From Adiantum capillus-veneris (Eukaryota; Streptophyta; Polypodiopsida; Polypodiales; Pteridaceae), in the NCBI GenBank assembly GCA_014529385.2, contig CM043962.1, positions 53,775,905 to 53,839,904 on the forward strand: a DNA stretch of 64,000 bases, given 5' to 3'. Numbering within the stretch: the stretch's first letter is position 1; every line of letters starts with the position of its first letter. This document shows, piece after piece, positions 11,507 through 19,774 of this stretch. The translations under genes were made by a program, and so were the position numbers. The notes under the pieces were generated by a model. The model worked only from the letters and a program-made list of their open reading frames with translations, was not told the origin of the DNA and made no database searches.

Positions 11507-12845
11507 CTAATTATGTGTTTTTTGGAGCTTTGATGGTGGAAGCTCTAGGAGTCTCTTTGCCGGCATTTCTCTTAGGGCAAGAACGATAACCATGTCCTTG
11601 CTCCCTATACTTAAAACACTTATGGTACTTGCGAAAAGCTTCAAGCTCTTTAGGAGAGAGTTTGTTTTTACCTTTGTAAACTCCCTTCTCCTTGGCCTTG
11701 TTGTTGTTGCCTTGGAAAAAGTTTTGAGCATTGCTCTTACCTTTAGCTTCATATCGATCCTTGTTTTCCATGGTCTTGAAATTTCTTCTCGCCCCTTGTT
11801 GGATCTTGAAGCAACCATAGTGTGGTGGATGACTTTGGTGATAGTGCTAGGCCGTTGTGAGTTGACATACTCGACCATTTCTTCAAGTAATCCCGCACAA
11901 AATTGTAGCTTTTATTCAGCGAAGTCTATCCTTTGGAAGATTGTAAATTTGAGATGTAAATCCCAAAACTTGTCTGGATAGAATCGTTAAAGAGTAGCTT
12001 CAAACTTCGCCATTCGGTGAGAACTTTGTCCTTGGCATCGCTTGCAAGAAATTGCTTCATTATGGAAACTCGTAGAGTTCCCCATGTCTTTGGGGCTTCG
12101 CCGTTGCCACGAAGGCTAGCCCACCATTGACGAGAAGATTTCTGGAAGTGCGTAGCTACATGGTGTAGCTTGGAGGACTCCATGAAGCCCTCGTCTCTAA
12201 AGGCTGCATCAAGTTGCTGGATGAAGGCCAATACTTTGCCAATGGAGCCAAAGGTGCCATCATAGGTGAGAAAAGAGATACTCTTTCCTCCCTCTCTAAA
12301 CTTCTTGAGCTTTTGTGACCTTTGCCATGCAGGGTATGATTTGCGATGTCCTTCCCTCTTGTATTCTCTAGGAGAATAGCCATAGCTTTTATCAGAAGAG
12401 GAGGAAGGTGAAGAAGAAGGAGAAGAGGGTGACCTCTTTCTTGCCTTTTTCTTCCTTTGTTTCCTTTCTTCCCTTTTGGAGTGACGAGAAGGACTATGTG
12501 TTGTCCATTTCCTCTTGGAAGGAGTTGGCGATCGTCTAGACTGCCGTCTTTGTGGAGCCACATCTTCAGAGGAACTTAGGGATTCATTACTTTCTCGTTC
12601 TTTGGATTCTTCCTCTCTTATGGGAAAGAGTCGTCTTTCGAGAGTCTCATCAAAAGACCTCCTAAGCTCTCCCTCCTCCTGGAGAGGAAGGGAAATCCCA
12701 TAAGCACGAAGTCGTTGAGTAGCTTCGACTTGCAAAGTAGAGTTGCCCATAGCTTGGTGCAACCTAGTAACAAATAACTTATAACAAACATGGGGGGATC
12801 ATCATTAGCACCTTCATGTGCAAAATCAAAGTTATTAATGTTCAT
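11507..12845 (-). pseudogene. Gypsy-type gag with defective zinc knuckle
   Basis: A gag polyprotein broken into at least four frames. The N-terminal part (12845-12785) includes NINNFDFAHEG, then a shift leads into the long frame ending at 11926. That frame has a Ser/Arg/Lys-rich linker (SRRSPTPSKRK, RKKKARKRS, a poly-Ser run) and a retrotransposon gag core (FLTYDGTFGSIGKVLAFIQQLDAAF, then ATHFQKSSRQWWASL). The C-terminal part (11771-11511) carries a zinc knuckle reading CFKYREQGHGYRSC, in which the second Cys of CX2CX4HX4C is Tyr, so zinc binding should fail. No protease or RT follows, so the element is truncated near 11500. Confidence 0.75.
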
Positions 12846-12849
12846 TATA

Positions 12850-13430
12850 CTCTCTTGGTTATTGTCATCAATGCTAATTATACTTATGTGTTTACTTAGT
12901 GTATGCTTTGGAAATTTAAAACCTTAGTTGCTACTCCACTTAGCCTTTGAAAATCAACACTTAAGTATCTAAACCCATGGCTCGAATTGGTTAATTATAG
13001 AGAGTAGTGGTCTAACATAGAAGAACTACCGAGGGATAGCTCCTTTCGGACTTCTTATGGCTCAATAATGGTAAAGCCATAGGCAAGTCTAAAAAGACCC
13101 CATTATTAAGACCCCATGAGAAAATTATTTGGTAAAGCTAGATATTATATTGTCTGACACGACTAATTGGGTCCACCCATCCGTAGACCTAGATCCATTA
13201 GGATACTAGTCTCCCACTTTCCACACCACACTTACCCGTTCCTTTTGTTTTTCAATTACTACCACACTATTTTCCAAATACAAACAGGGTTCCTTTATTA
13301 GTTTCAGACACAAGTTCGTTCATAAAGCCCTTCAAATAATACCAAAGCAATTCAAACAAGGCCTAATGAAGACAAATCTACATGTCAAAAAAAAGAAAAT
13401 TTCCAATTTTTGATGAGTTTGCCGCTACCT
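12850..13430. other. Leader or intron of the minus-strand gag element
   Basis: Non-coding sequence between the gag reading and the hairpin array. A short readable tail upstream of 12845 (DDNNQESI) suggests the gag frame may extend a little further right. Otherwise I see nothing definite. Confidence 0.35.
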
Positions 13431-13675
13431 GCGGACTTTCTTTGTCTAACCAACAAAGCCTTTGTAAAGGATTTATTTATTCGCTAACCGCAAATTGTGC
13501 AGCTTTTCCATCTCGCTAACTGTTATCCGCGAGGCATCTTGCTAACCGCCAGGCATCTCGCTAACCGCGAGGGATAAAAAGAGAGCCGATAACCTCAGCT
13601 TAATCTCCACTAACCGCGGGATCATCTCGCTAACCACGAGGCATCTTGCTACCTACAAGGCATCTCTCTACCCGC
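13431..13675. repeat. Cluster of small hairpin repeats with TA(A)CC loops
   Basis: About eight short units, each a small stem-loop. Examples are CTCGC-TAACC-GCGAG, CCGC-TACCT-GCGG, CTTG-CTACCTA-CAAG and CTCG-CTAACCA-CGAG. The loop stays close to TAACC or TACC while stem bases change on both sides together in several units. The cluster lies between a candidate first exon (13984-14164) and the main gag reading (12845) of the same minus-strand element. Confidence 0.6.
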
Positions 13676-13983
13676 AAGGAACAAAAGATATTCTTCCAAT
13701 AATTCTTCTCTTTAAATGATTCTTCAAACATGATCAATCAACTCTTCATATCAACCAGTGAAAACTTATCAAACAATAATAATTTATCAAACAATAATAA
13801 ATTTATCAAGCAATACCAATTCAACAAACAATGACAATTTGTTAAACCATTCTTTCACTAATTTATGAAAACATATGCTTGTTTTTTGTAATAGAATCAC
13901 GTTTCTTGGATGGTTTAAGGGAATCCCTATGCTTGGCTTTCCAAGTCAGCATGAATAGAAATACAAAATTATAAATTTATCTT

Positions 13984-14164
13984 ACCGGATTAGTGACATG
14001 TTTGATTACCTCCCGTATTTGAGGTTGGTCGGCTTAAACTTCGTTCGGAGGGAATACCTCCGCTTGAGTTATAATTGGAGTAGATGATACCTTCTTTTGC
14101 ACCTTTCTTAGAGGTGAACAACATGAGCTTCCTTGGAGATTCGAGTCACTCGCTTTGGGGCCAT
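13984..14164 (-). pseudogene. Candidate first coding exon (MAPKR...) with splice donor
   Basis: The minus strand has an ATG at 14164-14162 starting MAPKRVTRISKE, hitting a stop at 14110-14108. In a shifted frame it continues with VSSTPIITQAEVFPPNE, a stop at 14036-14034, and EVIKHVTNPV up to CCG|GTAAGAT at 13985-13981, a good donor match. Position between a TATA box and the gag body suggests a spliced or leader-interrupted gag. The broken frame makes this a relic at best; a host gene first exon is an alternative. Confidence 0.35.
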
Positions 14165-14360
14165 CGCATGATTTCCTTTCTTGTTGAGAAGATTGTAAGA
14201 AAGAGAACTCAACAATCCGAGGGACAACACGATGATGGTAGAGATGGAGATGGGTTGAGGGTGAGGTTGAGAGAGAGAATGTAATTTCGATGTTATGGCA
14301 AGAGAGCTTCCACTTCTGAGAACTTATGTGTGTGTGTCTTGAAAATGAGGGAAGAGGGGC

Positions 14361-14370
14361 CTTTATATAG
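14361..14370 (-). promoter_or_regulatory. TATA box for minus-strand transcription
   Basis: The minus strand reads CTATATAAAG in a GC-richer setting, about 200 bp upstream of the MAPKR start. Pyrimidine-rich sequence with CTCTCTCTC follows, as often seen in plant leaders. It probably served the gag element to its left, perhaps from within an LTR whose ends I could not define. Confidence 0.5.
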
Positions 14371-14446
14371 GCTATCCAGAGCCAAAAGCACAAGCTAAGA
14401 ATAGCGAAAAGCAAAGAGTAAGTTCGCACACATTTGCAGCTGTTAT

Positions 14447-14473
14447 ATATATATATATATGTATGTATATATA
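14447..14473. repeat. (AT)n tract
   Basis: Alternating AT with two TGTATG interruptions; simple repeat. Confidence 0.9.
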
Positions 14474-14603
14474 TTTGGACACGTATTTCAATGCATGATT
14501 TTAAATCTCTAATTTTACAAGAGGCTTGGCTTCCAAGAAAAGAAGCTCTAAACTTGACTTACTTCTCTTTTTTCTAAAAGTACTCCTTCTTTCCTAAAAA
14601 TAC

Positions 14604-14775
14604 TGTTAGATAAAGGCGGTGTTCCTCATCGTGCTTTGCCCGTGTCCGCCGGCCAGTGTCCGCCGACTGCCCATATTTATCTCCTTATTCTTTATACATA
14701 CAAAGAATAAGGAGCTCTCACTCACTCTCATATTGTGCTCATACAATGAGATTTGGGAGCTCCACCCACATCCTG

Positions 14776-14845
<70 letters not shown>

Positions 14846-14890
14846 CTCCTCCTCCTCACTCTCCGCACACGCACCGCATTCGCGCACTCA
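14604..14890 (+). repeat. 5' LTR of deleted copia element
   Basis: Starts TGTTAGATAAAGGCGG and ends CGCGCACTCA, four bases before the primer site. It contains a (CT)n run at 14780-14842 followed by (CTC)n. The 3' LTR matches it along its length with scattered substitutions and a shorter CT run. Confidence 0.85.
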
Positions 14891-14894
14891 CGAT

Positions 14895-14906
14895 TGGTAT
14901 CAGAGC
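14895..14906 (+). other. Primer binding site (initiator Met tRNA)
   Basis: Reads TGGTATCAGAGC, the standard plant LTR-retrotransposon complement to the 3' end of initiator methionine tRNA, four bases after the LTR. Confidence 0.9.
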
Positions 14907-14979
14907 TCAAGGATTGGGAGCACCATTGAAGCTCAACTGGGAAGCAGACGGAGAAGTAGCAAAAACTGCAACACGTTTT

Positions 14980-15250
14980 TGTAGATTTGTTTTGGCATAT
15001 CAAAACATCTTCATTCAAGCCGATTTCTACCTTGAGACTGATTTTTTGTCCTCTTCAACTTTGTAGAAGAAAGTTATCTCAAAATCTTTACCAATTTTGA
15101 GATACATCACTCAAACTGCCTGCACGTCTAGGGTACGCAGCTGCGGATTTTTACAGATTTGTTTTGACCTATAAAAACAACACATTTCAAGTCCATTCCA
15201 ATTGCTTCTAACCATTTTTGCGTGGTCTACAACTTTGCAGAAGGAAGTTT
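14980..15250 (+). repeat. Diverged tandem duplication in element leader
   Basis: Two copies offset by about 173 bp. Shared blocks are AGATTTGTTTTG (14982 and 15154) and CAACTTTG(T/C)AGAAG (15056 and 15230). They lie in the untranslated leader after the primer site. The rest of the leader to about 16420 shows no clear ORF. Confidence 0.55.
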
Positions 15251-16420
15251 CTGCAAATTCTGAACGGTTTGGGAGATAGGACTAACCGGTTGTAGGGTGT
15301 TCACAAGTTGAAGATACAGTGTATGCCTTATGTGGTTTGATGCTAATGGAGAGTCATGTGATTGCAGTTTGAGCTCGGCAAGGTATGCCTCGAGCATGTT
15401 TTTTGGCAGTCACAGGTAGAGAAGGTATTTGTGTACTAGATTTGCAGGTGTTTACAATGATGTATGCAAAGTGTGGAGATTGGTGCATGCATTTGGAGTG
15501 CGGTTTGATGCGCTTTGGTTGCTCATGGTTTTGAGCGTGCAGTCACTTTGGTTACTGGTTTTGTAGCCGTTTTACTGATGAAACTCTGGCAAAATTTTCC
15601 CAATAGTTTTATGCGCATCGTTGGTGCAATCGAGATTGCGATTGCTTGTAGCACTCAGGATTTGCGTGCAATGTTTTCCCTTTTGGATGGTGCATCGCGA
15701 GCATGTTTCGCTCTGCATTTTTGGTCTTGAGCTATGAGTGCTCGGCCATTTGGAGCTTCCAGTTTTGACTCCCAGCTAAAGGTTGAGTCTAGTACTCCTA
15801 CAGGTGTTTCCATTTGCAGTTGAGGACATCTTCTGCAATGTTTTGTCTTGCATACTGGTTTCGACACAACAAGTGTCTTGAGCTTTTGCTTTGTGTATGA
15901 TTTTGTGGGATAGTGGCTAGAGTTTACTCGCCATAGCTTGTGATCGAGCTTAGCTCTCATAACATTGACAGGTCTTGTCAGTTTGGACATGGTTTGATGT
16001 TCTTGTACCCACTCTCGTAGGAGTGAAGAGTTGTGTATGCTACAATATTCTGGCACATTGTTCACCATTGACACATTTTGGCAGCATTTTTTCACTCACA
16101 TATGTATGTCATTTGTAGCGCCGTTGAGTGATACTCCGGCTAGAGCGGTTTGGCTCTGTGTATGACTTTGTGAGGTGATTCCGGACAAGCACATTCCCGG
16201 ATTGGCCATTTGGGCTTTTTTTGTTGTCTCCATTGCTATTTACTGTTGAGTTTTTGGCTCTAGTTACAGAGGAGACTCTGCCAAAATTTTGCCAGGAATG
16301 TATGCCAATTGCAGAGGCTAGTGAACTTGATCGTTTGCTCACCTTCTTTGCTTGAGACAATGGTTTTCTCTCGGGTGGGAGAGTCTTGTGATCTCGAGCA
16401 TTGTTTGCCATAGTTTTGGC

Positions 16421-17314
16421 ATGAATATGGAGACCCTTCAGGTTAGAGGCGGTTCTCGCTCACGATCACGACTGAAATGTTGGCACTGCGGCCACGATGG
16501 ACACATTAGGCGTCATTGCTTCAGGTGTATGAGGCAGCGGAAGAGGCAAATGCATGGTGCTACTATGAGGACAAATGCTAGAGACTATGCATGTGACGGG
16601 CATGTCACTTTTTAGTCTAGCTTGCCTTCAGACTACTTTGTGTCTTGGGATAGCACATTGTCTACGCATTTTCTACTAGACGAGCATGACGTAGTTTTTC
16701 ACGTGACGCCACATCGTGATTTGTTTTGCTCTTTCTCTAGTGGGAGACTTGGTTGTGTGCAGTTTACTGATGGTTCAACATATGACATAGTGGGTGGTGG
16801 AGATGTATGCATGTCTTTACCTAGCGGTGCATTGCTTACGCTACGAGATGTACGTTATGTACCAAGACTCAACCAGAGTCTCATTTTAGTGCATCGGTTG
16901 CATAGTAGTGGACATTGTGTACTGCTTAGAGAGCGGTCATTTCAGATGCATAGGGGATCACTGCTGATAGCCAGAGGTGCTAGGAGTGGTCTGGTATACC
17001 CTTTGCATATTTTTGACACACGAGGCAGTGTAGTCTCTATGTATTTGCAACCATGTTTGGAGCGAGAGACAAGGCGTGTCTCTTTTGTGAATGTGCTACA
17101 TGAAGAGCAGGTTGTGCATTTGTCTTGTGGTGACGTTCACGCAGACAGTGGAATCTCTGGGGATGCACAACTTTGTCAGTCATCATTTGAGGTGACATCA
17201 CTTGAGCCAAAGACCGATGCATTGTTCTGTGATGAGTCTGATATGTTTGAGGATGACAGTGTCCTTCAGATAGTCGTGTGTGATTGCATTGGTGCTAATT
17301 TTTCAGTTTTGTAG
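16421..17314 (+). pseudogene. Copia gag zinc knuckle plus protease / pre-integrase region
   Basis: The frame open from 16352 to a TAG at 16613-16615 includes an intact CCHC knuckle, CWHCGHDGHIRRHC, after an Arg/Ser-rich stretch. The same frame resumes after the TAG for 230 codons. There, FHVTPHRDLF, LPSGALLTLRDVRYVP and SLILVHRL follow the copia order just after the aspartic protease site. The active site, usually DSGAS before FHVT, reads DEHDVV, so the protease is dead. The last ~100 residues are acidic and match nothing I recognise. The long ORF downstream of one in-frame TAG is notable in an otherwise gutted element. Confidence 0.75.
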
Positions 17315-17380
17315 TCATTTCAGCAGATATGCCTTTGCCAGACAATGCTGACATGGTGATGCATAGTCAGGTGGTTCCTG

Positions 17381-17692
17381 ATGAGGAATGCATATGGCAT
17401 TGAGGTTGCTGACAGGGATAGGTTGGCACATATAGTGCATGTTTCATCGGCTTTTGGGTCTCTCATGTATGACCTTTTGGTCTCGAGAATTGATCTTGCT
17501 TATGAGGTTGGTGAATTTGTTGTGGGAGTTGTCAGTCATGTGATGATTTACACTGGCATTGTGTATTGTGGAGCCATGCAGGTCGTCACTCGATACCTGC
17601 ATCAGGAGTGTTATGGTAGCTCTAGCCCTAGTGGTATACATGTTGCATTTACACTAGAGCGGTTACAGAGCGAGCCAGTGGGCATAGGTTGA
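17381..17692 (+). pseudogene. Copia RT C-terminal scrap
   Basis: The reading contains SSAFGSLMYDLLVSRIDLAYEVG, a decayed form of the copia block that normally reads SAVGSLMYAM...PDIA.AVG, then a remnant of the RYLK motif (TRYLHQE). The residues between the protease-region ORF and this block, that is all of the integrase core and RT active site, are missing. Confidence 0.6.
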
Positions 17693-17764
17693 GAGCCGTC
17701 TTCTCTCACCTCTTGTATATACTAGTTGTAGGCTAGTCTTCTCGCCACTTAACGGCACACAGTC

Positions 17765-17777
17765 TTTAGTGGGAGAA
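17765..17777 (+). other. Polypurine tract of deleted copia element
   Basis: Reads TTTAGTGGGAGAA directly before the TGTTAAG start of the 3' LTR. Confidence 0.85.
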
Positions 17778-17946
17778 TGTTAAGTAAAGGCGGTGTGTCT
17801 CACCGTGCTTTGCCCATATCCGCCGGCCAATGTCTGGTTGCCTACATTTATCTCCTTATTATTTATACATACAAAGAATAAAGAGCTCTCACTCACTCTC
17901 ATATTGTGCTCATACAATGGGATTTTGGAGCTCCACCTACATCATG

Positions 17947-17989
<43 letters not shown>

Positions 17990-18028
17990 CTTCTCACTTT
18001 CCGTATACGTACCGCATTCACGCACTCA
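17778..18028 (+). repeat. 3' LTR of deleted copia element
   Basis: Starts TGTTAAGTAAAGGCGG and ends CGCACTCA. It aligns with the 5' LTR throughout but has a shorter CT tract (about 19 units, 17951-17988) and many substitutions, pointing to an old insertion. Confidence 0.85.
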
Positions 18029-19150
18029 CAAACACTCATTCTACTCCTTCTCTTCTAAAAATACTCCTCCTTTTCTAAAAATACTCCTTCTTTCTTAAGG
18101 ATCAACTCTTATCTTTAGATATAGTTTTGAGGCTTATGTTTTCCATACGAACCTATTGTTTCCAAGTGAATAAGAGACATAACTAATAGTTCAAGAGTTT
18201 GATTTACGATCTGATCGTTCCATTGTAACAACGCTCTATGATTTAACAAAATGCGAACCTTATACATTTTTGCAAGGTAAATGAAATAGTTTTTTATAGA
18301 AAAATGTTGGGTACATTACACTAGTACATAGGATGAACATAGGGTTTAACCTAACATATAGCTCCTTGCACTATCTTGGGACTGCTCCTACATGATTAAC
18401 TCTCTCTCTGTCTCTCTCTCTCTCTCTCTCTTTTCCCACATGTATGTGGTATTGGTTTTGAAACATGGTCAAGAATTTGTCGTTTCTAATAACTTTTAAG
18501 GATTTAATTACTAGGTCAAGATCAACCAAGCAAGACTAGTTCTTTGTGCTGCTGTTATGTCCAACTTAGAATTAGGATTTGACAGGCTCCCTATCCTTTC
18601 AAAAGGCAAGCATTGGGAAATGCTACCCTTCCCTATGCAAGGGCATATGTTCATTCGACGCTTCCAATGACATAATATCATAAAAACACAAGTTAAATTT
18701 TTGTAACTTAGGGTCATGTTTAATGAAGAATATAAGAAAAAGCATGCTTGGTGAGCAATATTCGTAGAATTTCTAGTTACAAGCCTTTGTGTAGATAAAA
18801 ATAAATTCCCCTACAGTTTTGAGGATACACGAAGACTAAACGAGATTTTTATTTCACATAGTACTTTCCTAGTTTCATTGCTATAGGGTGTTCTTGTTTA
18901 CTAAATTAGACGGGCATCTCAGCTTACTACCCTTCCATTTGCAAATACCCTATTTTTTAACCCATTCCTATAGAAGGACATGTTTTAAACAAGCCCTTCT
19001 AATGACATACTTTGAAAAATTTTGACCTTCATATGATGTAAAAGATTCCTTAAGAAGAGGAGATGGGCGTCAAAACCTGACAGGGAAGTCCCTGACTACG
19101 ACTCTGACTCCATTTCTCACTTGTGAGAATTTACGGGCTACAATCAAGCC
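18029..19150. other. Non-coding flank with short CT tract
   Basis: Begins with tandem TACTCCTTCT / CTAAAAATA units that also occur left of the copia element. A short interrupted CT run lies at 18400-18431. No supported gene. Confidence 0.45.
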
Positions 19151-19171
19151 TCAATGCACCCTCAACCTCAT

Positions 19172-19530
19172 CACTATATCACACGGGCATGGTCAAATGG
19201 GATCAATGGTGGAGGAGGCACGTCAATTATGGACCGTCAGATCCGAAATTGCCTTGAATTTACCAATTTGCCCCGAATTTACGAATCGGCCCACATTTAC
19301 AATATGACATACTCGAATCGCCTATATTTCAACGTACGCATGAGGGCGTAGTGGTTAGTGCACATGGCTCATGGTGGGGAGGTCGGGGGTTCGAGACATA
19401 GGGTACGGATCGACCGAATTTACAAACCTGCCCGAATTTACCAAACGCCCCGAATTTACCAAATGCGCATCCGACGGCCCAGATCACCTTAGCCGTCGAT
19501 CCCATTTGAGCATGCCCGTGCGAGATAGTG
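19172..19530. mobile_element. MITE with CACTA-like terminal inverted repeats
   Basis: The left 38 bp (starting CACTATATCACACGGGC) and the reverse complement of the right 38 bp (starting CACTATCTCGCACGGGC) match at 33 of 38 positions; a further ~20 bp inward (GACCGTCAGATCC) also pairs after a gap. The ends match the CACTA transposon signature, but the 3-bp flanks (CAT and TGG) do not form a target duplication. There is no transposase ORF, so it is non-autonomous. Inside are repeated GAATTTACC(A) blocks. Confidence 0.7.
19337..19405 (+). other. tRNA-like segment with A- and B-box matches (SINE-head-like)
   Basis: Inside the MITE, GTAGTGGTTAGTGC resembles a pol III A box and, about 30 bp later, GGGTTCGAGAC resembles a B box. 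The order, spacing and a T-arm-like CGGGGGTTCGAGAC fit a tRNA-derived SINE head. The flanks do not fold into a full cloverleaf, so this is not a functional tRNA gene call. Confidence 0.45.
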
Positions 19531-19547
19531 TGGAGGCTCAAGGCACC

Positions 19548-19712
19548 CTCATTTACAGTTACAACCAAGCCTCATGGCACCCTCATTTATTGTTACGAAG
19601 AAAACAGGAAAACCTTCATTGAAAAACCAAGCCTCATTTACAGTTACAACCAAGCCTCATGGCACCCTCATTTATTGTTACGAAGAAAACAGGAAAACCT
19701 TCATTGAAAAAA
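19548..19712 (+). repeat. Near-identical 85-bp tandem duplication upstream of the PPR gene
   Basis: Copy one is 19548-19632 and copy two starts at 19633. They match without a difference for about 79 bp, so the duplication is recent. It ends roughly 60 bp before the PPR start codon and may lie in its 5' leader or promoter. The phrase GGCACCCTCATTTA is present a third time just upstream. Confidence 0.9.
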
Positions 19713-19732
19713 ATAAAACTGAAGGATTTGAC

Positions 19733-19774
19733 ATGCAGGCTGTCGAGCGCGAGAAGTCCGAGAGAGTAAAATGA
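19733..19774 (+). other. Short upstream ORF overlapping the PPR start
   Basis: A 13-codon ORF beginning MQAVEREKSERV ends in TGA within the ATGA that starts the PPR ORF. Its frame stays open upstream to 19574. The overlap could matter for translation if the leader includes it; this is inference. Confidence 0.35.

Larger units (their letters stand above)
14604..18028 (+). mobile_element. Internally deleted Ty1/copia retrotransposon
   Basis: A structurally complete but coding-poor LTR element of about 3.4 kb. It has two LTRs (14604-14890, 17778-18028), an initiator-Met tRNA primer site, a polypurine tract, gag zinc knuckle, protease-region ORF and a scrap of RT. The integrase core, most of RT and RNase H are absent, so it would depend on another element's enzymes. 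Both outer flanks contain CTAAAAATACTCC-type tandem repeats, which suggests insertion into, or duplication of, a local simple array; I could not identify a clean 5-bp target duplication. Confidence 0.85.

Noticed and set aside
14606-15066. Several overlapping ORFs on both strands across the CT tract in the copia LTR.
   Set aside because: Poly-Leu/Ser and poly-Arg/Glu translations of CT repeats within an LTR.
19337-19405. A functional tRNA gene.
   Set aside because: A and B boxes are recognisable but acceptor ends do not pair and it sits inside a MITE; a SINE-like head is the better reading.
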